Positions 55,368 through 64,000 of a DNA stretch of 64,000 nt are shown piece by piece. Position 1 is the stretch's first letter. Every line of letters begins with the position of its first letter. Location of the stretch: assembly GCF_947496515.1 (NCBI RefSeq), contig NZ_CANMDB010000010.1, positions 155,994-219,993 on the forward strand. Direction: 5' to 3'. This DNA is from an uncultured Roseobacter sp. Lineage in GTDB: Bacteria; Pseudomonadota; Alphaproteobacteria; Rhodobacterales; Rhodobacteraceae. The notes beneath the pieces were generated by a model. It was not told where the DNA came from and did not search any database. It saw nothing but the letters and a program-made list of their open reading frames with translations. The translations under genes were made by a program, and so were the position numbers.

Positions 55368-55747
55368 TAGGCTTGCTCCTCTACCTGACGCACCAGGATC
55401 GTGATTTCCGAAAACGGCTTGATGATCTTACCGAAGCGGCCACGTGCCCGCGGACGTCCGCGTTTCATGGTCAGGTTTTTGCCCACGTAGGCCTCAGCGA
55501 CGACCAGTTCATCGACGTCGAGGTTGTGGTTGTTCTCAGCGTTGGCGATGGCGGACTGAAGACATTTCTTCACATCCAGGGCGATCCGCTTTTTGGAAAA
55601 GGTGAGGTCCGTCAGGGCCTTGTCCACCTTTTTGCCACGGATCATCGCGGCGACCAGGTTGAGTTTCTGAGGCGAGGTCCGCAGCATGCGCAGCTTGGCG
55701 CGTGCTTCATTGTCCGCCACGCGGCGAGGGTTCTTATCCTTGCTCAT
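55367..55747 (-). CDS. rplV: 50S ribosomal protein L22
   Basis: 126 residues. [26 protein letters not shown] and [21 protein letters not shown] (macrolide-loop region) are L22 motifs. Overlaps rpsS by 4 bases. Confidence 0.98.
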   Translation of the reverse strand: MSKDKNPRRVADNEARAKLRMLRTSPQKLNLVAAMIRGKKVDKALTDLTFSKKRIALDVKKCLQSAIANAENNHNLDVDELVVAEAYVGKNLTMKRGRPRARGRFGKIIKPFSEITILVRQVEEQA

Positions 55748-56022
55748 TTGCGTTTCGCCTTCTTGTCAGCGGCGTGACCGTAGTAGGTACGCGTTGGCGA
55801 ATATTCCCCGAACTTCTGGCCGATCATTTCTTCGGAGATGTTCACTGGGATGTGCTTGTGACCATTGTAGACACCGAACGTCAGGCCAACAAATTGCGGC
55901 AGGATCGTCGAGCGGCGCGACCAGATCTTGATCACTTCGTTGCGGCCGCTTTCGCGGGACGCTTCGGCCTTTTTCAACACATACGCGTCGACAAAAGGAC
56001 CTTTCCATACAGAGCGAGCCAT
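55744..56022 (-). CDS. rpsS: 30S ribosomal protein S19
   Basis: 92 residues. [20 protein letters not shown] and [16 protein letters not shown] tail. Three bases after rplB. Confidence 0.98.
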   Translation of the reverse strand: MARSVWKGPFVDAYVLKKAEASRESGRNEVIKIWSRRSTILPQFVGLTFGVYNGHKHIPVNISEEMIGQKFGEYSPTRTYYGHAADKKAKRK

Positions 56023-56025
56023 TGA

Positions 56026-56868
56026 TTAGCGCCCCTTTTTCTTGGCGTGCCGCGAGCGCAGGATGAGCTTGCTGGACGCTTTGTTCTTGTTGCGGGTCTT
56101 GGCACCCTTTGTCGGTTTGCCCCAGGGCGTAACCGGGTGACGACCACCGGAGGTCCGGCCTTCACCACCACCGTGCGGGTGGTCGATCGGGTTCATCACG
56201 ACACCACGCACAGAGGGGCGGATGCCCTTGTGGCGCATGCGGCCCGCTTTACCGTAGTTCTGGTTGGAGTTGTCAGGGTTGCTCACGGCACCCACGGTCG
56301 CCATGCACTCCTGACGCACCAGCCGCAGCTCGCCCGAGCTCAACCGGATCTGCGCGTAGCCACCGTCGCGGCCCACGAACTGCGCATAAGTCCCTGCAGC
56401 GCGGGCGATCTGACCGCCTTTGCCGGGCTTCATCTCGATGTTGTGGACGATTGTGCCGATGGGCATGCCGGAGAACGGCATTGCGTTGCCGGGCTTGATG
56501 TCCGCCTTTTGGGAGGAGACGACCTTGTCCGCCACCGCCAGACGCTGGGGCGCGAGGATATAGGCCTGTTCGCCGTCCTCATACTGCACCAGCGCGATAA
56601 AGGCTGTCCGGTTGGGGTCATATTCGATCCGCACCACGGTGGCGGTGACATCGAATTTGTTCCGTTTGAAGTCGACGATCCGGTAGAGGCGCTTGGCCCC
56701 GCCGCCTTTGCGGCGCATCGTGATCCGTCCGGTATTGTTCCGTCCGCCGTGTTTGGTCAACCCTTCGGTGAGGGACTTGACCGGGCGGCCTTTCCAGAGC
56801 TCCGAACGGTCGATCAATACCAGCCCACGCTGGCCCGGCGTCGTCGGTTTATACGACTTGAGTGCCAT
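56026..56868 (-). CDS. rplB: 50S ribosomal protein L2
   Basis: 280 residues. [20 protein letters not shown], then [19 protein letters not shown] and [22 protein letters not shown], the near-universal L2 sequence. After the RelA/SpoT insertion it is first gene of its transcription unit. Its own promoter was not clearly found; see the region upstream. Confidence 0.98.
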   Translation of the reverse strand: MALKSYKPTTPGQRGLVLIDRSELWKGRPVKSLTEGLTKHGGRNNTGRITMRRKGGGAKRLYRIVDFKRNKFDVTATVVRIEYDPNRTAFIALVQYEDGEQAYILAPQRLAVADKVVSSQKADIKPGNAMPFSGMPIGTIVHNIEMKPGKGGQIARAAGTYAQFVGRDGGYAQIRLSSGELRLVRQECMATVGAVSNPDNSNQNYGKAGRMRHKGIRPSVRGVVMNPIDHPHGGGEGRTSGGRHPVTPWGKPTKGAKTRNKNKASSKLILRSRHAKKKGR

Positions 56869-57449
56869 GTTGTCTGTCTTCCGTTTAGCAAGCGGCGGCG
56901 ATCAGGTGATCCCGCCTATGTGGTTATAGGCCCCCGTAGGTGCCCGGATGGGTGTTCTTGATCGTCAGGATGACCTGACGGAGAACAACAGCAAAGCCCC
57001 GGACGAATCCGGGGCTATTGCGGATGGGGTCGTGTAAGGGAGCGGCGGGCCCGGGTCAAGGCCAGCGCGCCGTTAATCGCCCGCCCGGCGCGTTTTCCGG
57101 GGCTCAGGCCGAAGCGGGGGGTTAAGCTCCGTGTTTCATGGAAATCCCAGGTGGTCAGCGCATCGCTGCAAGGATCGCCTCCAAAGTGATTAAACGGAAC
57201 CCGAAGTAGGCGCCACAACTCCTCGCGACCGCAAGCCGGGCGCGCGCCTGACCGGGGGCTGGCGCCCAAACGGTGGAGCGACGCGCTTTATGGTAGCCAC
57301 ACACATCCCCAACCTTCCGCGGGCAGCGCGCGGATGGCAAAAGCGCCAGACCGCCGGACCGGTCAGGCGCCCGCCCGGCGCCTTCGGCTTGATTCCGGGC
57401 GGTCACTTGAGACCAACATGGATCGCAATTAGGATAACGTATAGCCTAT
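56869..57449. other. Divergent region rplB / RelA-SpoT-like gene
   Basis: About 580 bases with no gene. It contains the two hairpins at 56963-57016 in the rplB leader. A -10-like TATACG on the minus strand at 57443-57438 lacks a good -35 (CCGGAT at 17 bases). A weak TATAAC sits at 56930-56925. The promoter of rplB must lie here but remains unassigned. Confidence 0.45.
56963..57016. repeat. Two tandem hairpins in the rplB leader
   Basis: First: CGTCAGG / CCTGACG around ATGA (56963-56980), a perfect 7-bp stem. Second: AGCCCCGGA / TCCGGGGCT around CGAA (56995-57016), a perfect 9-bp stem followed by TTTG on the minus strand. They could be an attenuator, an L2/L4-type autoregulatory RNA, or leftover terminator sequence. 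Confidence 0.6.
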
Positions 57450-58536
57450 TTGAATCCCCCATCCGGCAAGTCTGCGGTCCGACGCGCAGGTCAAGCAATA
57501 TCCTCTAACACAGCAACCGACGCCGATTTCGAGTTGGTCGATCAGTGGCGGGCTTCACATGGCTATGTGATCAACAATTTCCAGGTATGGTTAAAAGGCC
57601 ACTTCAAAAAGCAGGATTTTCCAATTGAATTTGCGCAACGGCTGAAGCGGAGGAATACAGTTATCGGGAAGCTGAAGCGAAAGAATACAAATGGCAGACA
57701 TCTGATCAGCGATGTTTCCTCTATGCAAGACTTTGCCGGATGTCGGATGTCGGATGTCGGATGTCGGATGTCGGATGATATTCGAGAACCTAGATGATCT
57801 CAAGGCATTCAGAAAGCACCTTCATTCAAACAGCGTTATGCGAAACGTTGAGCATGAGCTTCGGCATGACCTTGACAAATACGACTATATAAAATGCCCG
57901 AAATTCACGGGGTACAGGGACGTTCATGACGTTTACAAGCACTACCCAAGGGGCTCCACACGCGGTCAGGACAAAAAACCTTGGGATGGGCTGCTTGTCG
58001 AAGTCCAATATCGGACCCGTGCTCAGCACGCCTGGGCAACTGCGGTAGAAATATCAGATATTCTAGATGGTGAGCAGACCAAGTTCGAACTTGATCAGTC
58101 TAAGCGGGGAAGGTTTTTCGCACTTGCAAGTGAAATAATTGCGCGAAGGCATGAAAAGATGACGAGAGCATTTTCGGAACTGACGACAGACGACTTGAAG
58201 TCACAGCTACAGGATTTAGAGCATGAACTTGGTGTTCTGGGAAGGTTGGCCGTGCTGAAAAAGTTCGAAAGTTCTGACGAATTGAAAAAGCACAATGTGC
58301 TTAATATCTACTATGACGAAAAGGGGCGCCCTGCGCTTGAAGTAATTCCTTTGTCAACGGCACAAAAGGCAATTGAGAAAGCATCCAAACTTGAAAGAAA
58401 CCAAGATAGTATAAACGCTGTATACGTACGTTCGGACAATCCCAACCAATTGCGATCTGCATATAGGAACTACTTCACCGACCCAGTGGACTTCGTAAAG
58501 ATCATTCAAGAAGAGGGTGAAATCGACGCAGTATGA
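57450..58536 (+). pseudogene. RelA/SpoT-domain (alarmone synthetase-like) gene, frame-split at a heptanucleotide repeat
   Basis: Two frames together encode one RelA/SpoT protein. The 5' frame (TTG 57450 to the stop after 57795) gives VRRAGQAIS, VDQWRASHGYVINNF, RLKRRNTVIGKLKRK and MQDFAGCR. The 3' frame (from about 57775, e.g. ATG there, to 58536) continues MIFENLDDLKAF, KFTGYRDVHDVY, LLVEVQYRTRAQHAWATAVE and a helical C-terminus. The frames meet in (CGGATGT)5. With 1, 4 or 7 copies the frame is open; with 5 it is shut. All synthetase motifs (RxKxxxS-like, DxxGxR, GYRxxH, ExQxRT) are intact. Lower GC than neighbours and opposite to the ribosomal genes, so probably acquired. Either a phase-variable gene in the OFF state or a pseudogene. 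Confidence 0.82.
57737..57777 (+). repeat. Heptanucleotide tandem repeat (CGGATGT)5 plus CGGATG
   Basis: Five perfect copies from 57737 to 57771 and a sixth partial copy. Seven-base units shift the frame with each gain or loss, the classic basis of slipped-strand phase variation. It lies inside the RelA/SpoT coding sequence at the DFAGCR motif. Confidence 0.95.
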
Positions 58537-58539
58537 AAA

Positions 58540-58570
58540 ATCCCGGCCTGTTACCAGACCGGGATTTCTC
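58540..58570. terminator. Bidirectional terminator between rplW and the RelA/SpoT-like gene
   Basis: Eleven-bp stem (ATCCCGGTCTG / CAGGCCGGGAT on the minus strand, one G-T pair) with a GTAA tetraloop. TTTTTC follows on the minus strand and TTTCTC on the plus strand. It ends both rplW transcription and the convergent gene. Confidence 0.88.
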
Positions 58571-58590
58571 AAGTCAACATGTGACGCGGC

Positions 58591-58887
58591 TCAGAGGCCG
58601 GTGGTCACATCGATCGTATTGCCGGCTTCCAGCGTCACGTAGGCTTTTTTGACGTCCTTCCGCTTGCCCATCTGGCCGCGGAAGCGTTTCGCCTTGCCTT
58701 TGGTGATCGTGGTGTTCACCGCCTTGACCTTGACACCAAAGAGCGCCTCGACGGCCTCTTTGATCTGGGGTTTATTGCTGCCGATGGCGACCTCAAAGAC
58801 CACGGCGCCGTTCTCGGACGTCATCGTGGCCTTTTCAGTGATGATCGGCTTGCGGATCACGTCGTAATGTTCTGCCTTGGCGTTCAT
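58591..58887 (-). CDS. rplW: 50S ribosomal protein L23
   Basis: 98 residues. [20 protein letters not shown] and [29 protein letters not shown] are L23 motifs, docking site for trigger factor and SRP at the tunnel exit. Overlaps rplD by four bases. Followed here by a terminator rather than rplB. Confidence 0.98.
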   Translation of the reverse strand: MNAKAEHYDVIRKPIITEKATMTSENGAVVFEVAIGSNKPQIKEAVEALFGVKVKAVNTTITKGKAKRFRGQMGKRKDVKKAYVTLEAGNTIDVTTGL

Positions 58888-59501
58888 TTCAACCGAGCCT
58901 CCAGTGCTTCGACACCCGCCTTCGTGATCACCAGCGTATCCCGCTTGAGGATGTCATATACGTTTGCGCCCATCGTCGGCAGGATATCGAGGCCTTCGAT
59001 GTTGCGCGCGGCCTGGGCGAAGTCCTCGTTCACGGACGCGCCGTCGATGATCAGCGCACGCTTCCAGCCGAGGTTCTTGACCTGCTTGGCCAGAGCGCCG
59101 GTTTTGCCATCGCTGGACACATCGTCGAGGATGACCAGTTCGCCCGCTTTGAGCTTGGCGCTGAGCGCGTGGCACAGACCCAGCTTGCGGAACTTCTTGG
59201 TCAGCTCGTGGCCGTGGCTGCGGACCTTCGGCCCTTTGTAAACGCCGCCACCGCGGAAGATCGGGGCAGACCGTGCGCCATGGCGTGCGCCACCGGTGCC
59301 TTTCTGGCGGTAGATCTTCTTGGTGGAGTAATCCACTTCGGAGCGGGTCTTGACCTTGTGGGTACCGGCTTGCGCGTTGTTGCGCTGCCAGCGGACGACG
59401 CGGTGCAGGATATCGGCGCGTGGCTCGAGGCCGAACAGGGCCTCGTCCAGGGTCACCTCACCGGCCTTGCCGCCGTCGAGTTTGATGACATCGAGTTTCA
59501 T
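58884..59501 (-). CDS. rplD: 50S ribosomal protein L4
   Basis: 205 residues. [28 protein letters not shown] is the L4 tunnel-loop region. In E. coli L4 autoregulates the S10 operon. Overlaps rplC by 4 bases. Confidence 0.98.
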   Translation of the reverse strand: MKLDVIKLDGGKAGEVTLDEALFGLEPRADILHRVVRWQRNNAQAGTHKVKTRSEVDYSTKKIYRQKGTGGARHGARSAPIFRGGGVYKGPKVRSHGHELTKKFRKLGLCHALSAKLKAGELVILDDVSSDGKTGALAKQVKNLGWKRALIIDGASVNEDFAQAARNIEGLDILPTMGANVYDILKRDTLVITKAGVEALEARLK

Positions 59502-60373
59502 GCGTCACCTTCTTTCTTGTCTTCGTCTGATGCGGGCGCATCGTCAGATTTCTCCGCGGCGATTTCCGCTTCGGCGGCTTTCAGCGCTTCGGCTTCCTGG
59601 GCGGCCTGCTCTTCTGCGAGACGCTTGGCTTCGGCTTCGGCCTCTGCTGCAGCGGCGGCGGCGGCCTCTTCGGCGGCCTTCGCGGCTTCCTCAGCGGCGG
59701 ACTTCAGCGCGGCGGGCAGGATGGCGTTTTCCGGGAACGGTTTCTTGACCGCGTCCTTGACCGTTACCCAGCCACCTTTGGAGCCGGGAACAGCGCCCTT
59801 GACCATGATCAGACCACGGTCGGTGTCGGTTTTCACGACCTGTAGGTTCTGCGTGGTCACGCGGGCGGCGCCCATGTGACCGGCCATCTTCTTGCCTTTG
59901 AAGACCTTGCCCGGATCCTGACACTGGCCGGTGGAGCCGTGCGAACGGTGGGAAATCGACACACCGTGGCTGGCCCGCAGACCGCCAAAGTTGTGCCGCT
60001 TCATCGCACCGGCAAAGCCCTTACCAATAGAGGTGCCCGCGACGTCGACGAACTGACCCTCGAAGTAGTGATCGGCAATGATCTCTTCGCCCACGCTGAT
60101 CAGGTTTTCCGCGTCCACGCGGAACTCGGCCACCTTGCGCTTGGGTTCCACCTTGGCGGAGGCGAAATGACCACGCATGGCCTGCGACGTACGCTTGGCC
60201 TTGGCCACGCCCGCGCCGAGCTGAACGGCGGTGTAGCCGTCCTTCTCCACGGTGCGCTGAGCCACGACCTGAAGTTTATCGAGTTGAAGCACGGTCACAG
60301 GGATCTGCTTGCCGTCTTCCATGAAGAGCCGGGTCATCCCGACCTTTTTCGCAATAACGCCTGAGCGCAACAT
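59498..60373 (-). CDS. rplC: 50S ribosomal protein L3 with long Ala/Glu-rich tail
   Basis: 291 residues, against about 210-240 usually. Residues 1-220 are a normal L3 ([20 protein letters not shown] with the methyl-acceptor Gln150, and [13 protein letters not shown]). Residues 222-291 form an Ala/Glu-rich segment ([19 protein letters not shown] and onward) likely to be a helix or coiled coil, ending acidic. The extra tail lies on the solvent side of L3 in known structures. Function unknown. Confidence 0.95.
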   Translation of the reverse strand: MLRSGVIAKKVGMTRLFMEDGKQIPVTVLQLDKLQVVAQRTVEKDGYTAVQLGAGVAKAKRTSQAMRGHFASAKVEPKRKVAEFRVDAENLISVGEEIIADHYFEGQFVDVAGTSIGKGFAGAMKRHNFGGLRASHGVSISHRSHGSTGQCQDPGKVFKGKKMAGHMGAARVTTQNLQVVKTDTDRGLIMVKGAVPGSKGGWVTVKDAVKKPFPENAILPAALKSAAEEAAKAAEEAAAAAAAEAEAEAKRLAEEQAAQEAEALKAAEAEIAAEKSDDAPASDEDKKEGDA

Positions 60374-60394
60374 ATCTGGTACCCTCCCTGACGC

Positions 60395-60715
60395 TTACGA
60401 TTGCAGTTTGATTTCGACGTCCACACCCGCGGCGAGGTCGAGCTTCATCAGCGCGTCCACGGTCTGGGGGGTCGGATCAACGATATCCAGCAGACGCTTG
60501 TGCGTGCGGATCTCGAACTGGTCGCGGGATTTCTTGTCCACGTGCGGGCCGCGCAGAACGGTGAATTTTTCGATCTTGTTCGGCAGCGGAATGGGACCGC
60601 GGACCGACGCGCCTGTGCGCTTTGCTGTGTTGACGATCTCCTGCGTGGAGCTGTCGAGCACCCGGTAGTCAAACGCCTTGAGGCGGATACGGATGTTTTG
60701 GCTTTGAATGGCCAT
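60395..60715 (-). CDS. rpsJ: 30S ribosomal protein S10
   Basis: 106 residues. [23 protein letters not shown] and [22 protein letters not shown] are S10 (NusE) signature. First gene of the cluster, with promoter candidate at 60841-60869. Confidence 0.98.
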   Translation of the reverse strand: MAIQSQNIRIRLKAFDYRVLDSSTQEIVNTAKRTGASVRGPIPLPNKIEKFTVLRGPHVDKKSRDQFEIRTHKRLLDIVDPTPQTVDALMKLDLAAGVDVEIKLQS

Positions 60716-60840
60716 GTCATCACCCTTTAGATTAGGGCCTAGATCGGAGAGGAGGATGGGCGCTCATCGCACACCCTCATCGCGTCTTTTTATCAACCGA
60801 AAAAGGGCACGGCTGACCGCACCCCTCATTCGATTTGGGT

Positions 60841-60869
60841 CGTTTAGGGGGTGTCGGGGGGGAATGCAA
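60841..60869 (-). promoter_or_regulatory. Promoter candidate of the rpsJ-rplW unit
   Basis: TTGCAT, 17 bases, TAAACG on the minus strand, about 125 bases upstream of rpsJ. The -10 resembles the TATACG of the other ribosomal promoters in the window, but weaker. Confidence 0.55.
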
Positions 60870-60989
60870 TGGGGATATCGGCAAAGCGCGCGGTTTTTCG
60901 CGAATAGGGCGGCCTGCCTTGGTGCTATGCGCCAAAATAAATGTTGAACGAATCCTGCGACTATTCTAACTGCGGCGACAGGATACAGT

Positions 60990-61156
60990 CATGCCGGGAG
61001 AAGACGGGTCACACCGTCGCCGAAGGAGCAACCGCCCCGGAAACTCTCAGGTCCAAGGACCGGTATTGCTGAAACACTCCGGAAAGCGGCGCGAGAGCGT
61101 CCACCGTAGGAGAAAGCCCCTCGGGGTGAAACTCTCAGGTTCCATGCACGGAGGGG
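60990..61156 (+). promoter_or_regulatory. Tandem glycine riboswitch
   Basis: Two glycine aptamers in series. The first (about 60990-61070) has GCCGAAGGAGCAACC and GGAAACTCTCAGGTCCAAGGACCGG. The second (about 61080-61156) has CACCGTAGGAGAAAGC and GGTGAAACTCTCAGGT. These are the family's conserved blocks, arranged as in the known tandem class. It controls the dadA-like gene starting at 61194. Confidence 0.95.
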
Positions 61157-61180
61157 GCACGCGGCCGAGGCCGCACGTGC
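61157..61180 (+). promoter_or_regulatory. Expression-platform hairpin before the dadA-like ribosome site
   Basis: GCGGCC-GA-GGCCGC with flanking GCAC / GTGC makes a roughly 10-bp stem with a bulge. It ends directly before the Shine-Dalgarno AAGGAG (61181-61186). It may alter access to that site depending on glycine binding. Inference. Confidence 0.5.
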
Positions 61181-61193
61181 AAGGAGCCATACC

Positions 61194-62447
61194 ATGTCCA
61201 AAGTTGCCGTTATCGGGGCCGGGATCACCGGTTTGACCACCGCCTATGAACTGCTGAACCAGGGGTTCGACGTTACCGTTTTCGACCGCAACCGCTATGC
61301 GGCAATGGAGACCAGTTTCGCCAACGGCGGGCAGCTCTCCGCCTCCAACGCCGAAGTCTGGACGCAATGGGGCACGGTGCTCAAGGGGCTGAAATGGATG
61401 CTACAGGCCGATGCGCCTTTGCTGGTCAACCCCGCGCCCACCTTCCACAAGATGCGCTGGATGATGGAGTTCCTGTCCAACATCCCGAACTACAAAGCCA
61501 ACACCATCGAGACAGTGCGGCTGGCCATCGCCGCACGCGCGGTGTTGTTCGACATGGCGGACCGAGAGGGGATCGACTTTGATCTGGAGCGCCGCGGGAT
61601 TTTGCATTTCTATGACCGCCAAAAGGACCTGGCGCATGCGCGCAAGGTCAACCTGCTGCTGCAGGAAGGCGGTCTGGACCGGCGCGAAATCTCCGTCGAT
61701 GAGATCCGCCAGATCGAGCCTGCATTGCAGGGGGATCTGGTGGGCGGTTTCCTGACGGAGTCCGACAGCTCTGGTGATATTCACAAGTTCACCATGGGTC
61801 TGGCCAAAGCCTGCACACGGCGCGGCGCGGAGCTGCGGTTTGGCGCGCGTGTGGACCGGCTGGAAGCCATCGGTGGCAAGGTGCAGATCACCGAGCGTGG
61901 CCACGCGGAGATCTTCGATGCGGTCGTTGTCAGCGCGGGCATTCAGAGCCGGGCCTTCGCAGCCCAGCTGGGGGACCGTGTGAACATCTATCCGGTGAAG
62001 GGATATTCGATCACCGTCTCTCTGGATGATGCCGAAAGCCAGGCCGCAGCGCCCTGGATCAGCTTGCTGGACGACCGGGCCAAGATCGTGGCAAGCCGGT
62101 TCGGCGCCAACCGGTTCCGGGTGGCGGGCACGGCGGAATTCAACGGTGCAAACCGCGACATCCGGGCCGACCGGATCAAGCCGCTGACTGACTGGTGCGA
62201 GTTGCACTTTCCGGCCATCTCGACGGAGAATGTGGTGCCATGGGCCGGGCTGCGCCCCATGATGCCCTCGATGCTGCCGCGTGTGGGGGCGGGCAAGGCG
62301 CCGGGCGTGTTCTACAACACAGGTCACGGTCACCTTGGCTGGACACTCTCAGCTGCAACGGCGCGGATCATCGCCAGAACGGTTGCCGGAAGCATCGGCC
62401 AACCTGCAGGGCGTGGGCCAGGTGCGGAGGTTTCGCAAGCGGCCTGA
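61194..62447 (+). CDS. dadA: FAD-dependent D-amino-acid dehydrogenase-like protein
   Basis: 417 residues. N-terminal FAD motif VAVIGAGITGLTTAYELL, then FANGGQLSASNAEVW and the C-terminal GHGHLGWTLSAATARIIA, all typical of the DadA branch of the DAAO superfamily. Expected to oxidise D-amino acids or glycine to keto acids and ammonia. Glycine control by the upstream tandem riboswitch suggests a glycine or related substrate. AAGGAG ribosome site 7 bases before the ATG. Confidence 0.9.
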   Translation: MSKVAVIGAGITGLTTAYELLNQGFDVTVFDRNRYAAMETSFANGGQLSASNAEVWTQWGTVLKGLKWMLQADAPLLVNPAPTFHKMRWMMEFLSNIPNYKANTIETVRLAIAARAVLFDMADREGIDFDLERRGILHFYDRQKDLAHARKVNLLLQEGGLDRREISVDEIRQIEPALQGDLVGGFLTESDSSGDIHKFTMGLAKACTRRGAELRFGARVDRLEAIGGKVQITERGHAEIFDAVVVSAGIQSRAFAAQLGDRVNIYPVKGYSITVSLDDAESQAAAPWISLLDDRAKIVASRFGANRFRVAGTAEFNGANRDIRADRIKPLTDWCELHFPAISTENVVPWAGLRPMMPSMLPRVGAGKAPGVFYNTGHGHLGWTLSAATARIIARTVAGSIGQPAGRGPGAEVSQAA

Positions 62448-62510
62448 GGGCGCGCTGCCGTCTCATGACACGGTAATCCCTGAGCGCAGGCTCTTCCAGA
62501 ACCGCCGCAA

Positions 62511-62557
62511 GGCGACAACCAGTACCGTCTGGCCGGCCCTGTCCAGCTGTTGTCGCC
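62511..62557. repeat. Inverted repeat between converging genes
   Basis: GGCGACAA (62511-62518) and TTGTCGCC (62550-62557) with a further CAG/CTG inside make a long-armed hairpin of 8 to 11 bp. It lies between the stops of the dadA-like and unknown genes and may serve as a bidirectional terminator, though no T tract exists. Confidence 0.4.
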
Positions 62558-62564
62558 CTGCGCG

Positions 62565-63602
62565 CTAGTCGACTCTGTACCCGTGAACCACCTGCGCTTG
62601 GCTCATCTTTTCCCAAAAACAGATGTTGAGAGACGGTAGGCCAGAATCGCTGTTTTCAGGACCGCGATACCGCAGATCCGGGATTGCACGCGCCAGATCC
62701 CCTTCCATCCGGGCACTCGCCCAATAGACATCGTTCGGGATGATGCTCTGCGCAGGGCTCCGCAGGCCAAAGGGGCCACTGAAGAAAAGCATGCTCGCGC
62801 CTACCGCCGCGCAGCTGTCAACGCTGGCGGCGCAATTGTCCTTGCAGAAGCGATACACGGGGGTCCAGGGGGCTACTTTTCCGCTTATCCGGGCAATCTC
62901 TTCGAACCGGCCGTCAAAGTCAAAGTATTCGCGGGGGGTTGGCATAATCCATGCTCTATCTGCTAGGGTGATCGTGCCATCTTGACGTACCCGTGGAATG
63001 CTCCGCGCCGAACCTGTATGCCCGGTCGCACCCTTGTTCTGCGCAGCATAGAGCGGCCAGGCAAACGCCTGGGCGGCTTCATCGGGCAGCAGATGCTCCA
63101 GCCCGGCGATCACGTCGAGCAGGTCGCGCGCGTACTCAGGTTGGCTGATGGAGCTCACCGCGAGCAGCGCCGTTTCCACTTCTCCCAGCTCGATCAGCGT
63201 GGCGATGGCGGCGGGCTTTTCGCCTATTCTCGCGACTTGCAATAGAGCGGCGGCAAGTGGTTCGGTCTGAGCAGCAACAGTCAGCCACGACTTGCCGGAC
63301 AGACCCTGAGGCACCCGCAGCAGATCAATACGCTCTGCACGCGACATCTCGCCTGTAACATGGGCGTGCATGTTGCCACGTGTGGCGATCTGGGCAAGCA
63401 GGATTTGCGCCGCCGCATTGCCGTCCTGAGATAACTGGGCGAGCTGTCGCAGTGCCGTGAGGTCCTCGCCGGCCAACCAAGCATTCTGCGCTATCAGGAA
63501 CGCCGGTGCATCCTCACCGACGATCTGTCTGTCATCGGAGATCGCTGGGCCACTGACAGTGATCGTTAGAGCGAAGCAGAGACTTCGGAGGATATGTCGC
63601 AT
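62565..63602 (-). CDS. Exported protein of unknown function
   Basis: 345 residues from ATG 63602 (MRHILRSLCFALTITVSG); the start 15 bases upstream is less likely. A signal peptide is followed by a helical repeat-like region (AFLIAQNAWLAGEDLTALRQLAQLSQDGNAAAQILLAQIA, similar to SEL1/TPR), then a C-terminal part with Cys residues (FCKDNCAASVDSCAAVG) that could form disulfides. No family recognised. Convergent with the dadA-like gene. Confidence 0.75.
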   Translation of the reverse strand: MRHILRSLCFALTITVSGPAISDDRQIVGEDAPAFLIAQNAWLAGEDLTALRQLAQLSQDGNAAAQILLAQIATRGNMHAHVTGEMSRAERIDLLRVPQGLSGKSWLTVAAQTEPLAAALLQVARIGEKPAAIATLIELGEVETALLAVSSISQPEYARDLLDVIAGLEHLLPDEAAQAFAWPLYAAQNKGATGHTGSARSIPRVRQDGTITLADRAWIMPTPREYFDFDGRFEEIARISGKVAPWTPVYRFCKDNCAASVDSCAAVGASMLFFSGPFGLRSPAQSIIPNDVYWASARMEGDLARAIPDLRYRGPENSDSGLPSLNICFWEKMSQAQVVHGYRVD

Positions 63603-64000
63603 CGAGACTTCTATCATAAAAGATGGCGCCGACGGTCTACTTAGAGCGGTTCAGAAAGGCTACCCGCTTTTCTCGAGGAACCTAAGAGGTCGGAACCTGC
63701 CGGATTCTCTGACTTGACGGAGTGACGATTTTTTTGCGGCGGGGAAAGCTGCATGGATCTCTTGGACGTGTCTAGAACAAGAAGGCCGTGGGCGGTATGC
63801 CTCGGGGCCGTTGTTTCAGGTCGTGCTGCATTGGTGCCGGCGTTTTGTCTGCAGCCAATGTGCTGCTGGGCTGCGTATCGGGTTGGCTTTGCCGTAGCGG
63901 CGCGTCTCAGGATCTCCCTTGTCGTGACAAAGGCCGCCCGGTGGCGGCCTTTGCACTGTCGGTTGCGCGCGGTCCCCTGCGGGGCGGGGGGCTCTCGGTG
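63603..64000. other. Right-end intergenic region
   Basis: About 400 bases with no gene that I can support. It should contain the promoter of the exported protein. It ends in a strong hairpin (63929-63952), described separately, probably the terminator of a gene beyond the window. Confidence 0.5.
63929..63952. terminator. Terminator-like hairpin near the right edge
   Basis: Perfect 10-bp stem AAAGGCCGCC / GGCGGCCTTT with CGGT loop. The outer A/T ends give a short T tract on both strands. Its gene, presumably arriving from the right, is not in the window. Confidence 0.65.

Noticed and set aside
57737..57777. CRISPR-like array
   Set aside because: The repeat is a pure 7-base tandem without spacers; it is a simple-sequence tract.

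Overview
The window is high-GC DNA from an alphaproteobacterium, most likely a marine Roseobacter-group member of the Rhodobacterales. Supporting signs are an rpoA product beginning MIHKNWAEL, an Irr-type iron box, a short-form adenylate kinase, paaI-paaK, and a glycine riboswitch in front of a D-amino-acid dehydrogenase. Genus cannot be fixed from the sequence alone.

Left end (1-7349, minus strand): a tightly overlapping operon that reads as a peptide natural-product (RiPP) pathway of the azol(in)e/TOMM type. It opens with a 70-residue precursor carrying a ten-glycine spacer and a Cys/Thr/Ser-containing tail. An E1-like leader-binding partner, a YcaO cyclodehydratase ending in PHPFP, and a SagB-type FMN dehydrogenase follow. 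Downstream come a protein-isoaspartate-methyltransferase-like enzyme, a small secreted protein, a glutamine-synthetase-like enzyme, an unknown protein and a GNAT cut by the window edge. No transporter is seen. Combining azole formation with two carboxylate-acting enzymes is the most novel system here.

Middle (7.7-37.6 kb): a sugar operon (CUT2 ABC transporter, RpiR regulator, PfkB kinase, dehydrogenase, isomerase); dps with an Irr box; a probable iron/haem group (di-haem protein, imelysin, IsdG-like protein); a bicarbonate module (SbtA, PII-like, carbonic anhydrase); peptidases; paaI-paaK; an NMT1/THI5-type ABC importer with a fused double permease; OpgH; a benzoate-type transporter; and an ECF sigma/anti-sigma pair divergent from a YceI protein.

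Right part (37.7-60.9 kb): the S10-spc-alpha ribosomal protein cluster on the minus strand, interrupted three times. Between rplW and rplB lies an opposite-strand RelA/SpoT-domain gene split by a (CGGATGT)5 tract, so it may be phase-variable. Between rplP and rpmC lies a 5.6-kb island (Hint-domain protein, membrane fatty-acid hydroxylase-like protein, P-loop kinase, 2OG-Fe oxygenase, DUF1569-like protein). Between rpmD and rplO lies a 55-residue membrane peptide plus an orphan OmpR-type regulator. Terminators sit at all three upstream breakpoints, and credible promoters at two of the three restart points, so the cluster appears to have been re-cut into separate transcription units. The right end has a tandem glycine riboswitch controlling a dadA-like gene, and an unknown exported protein.
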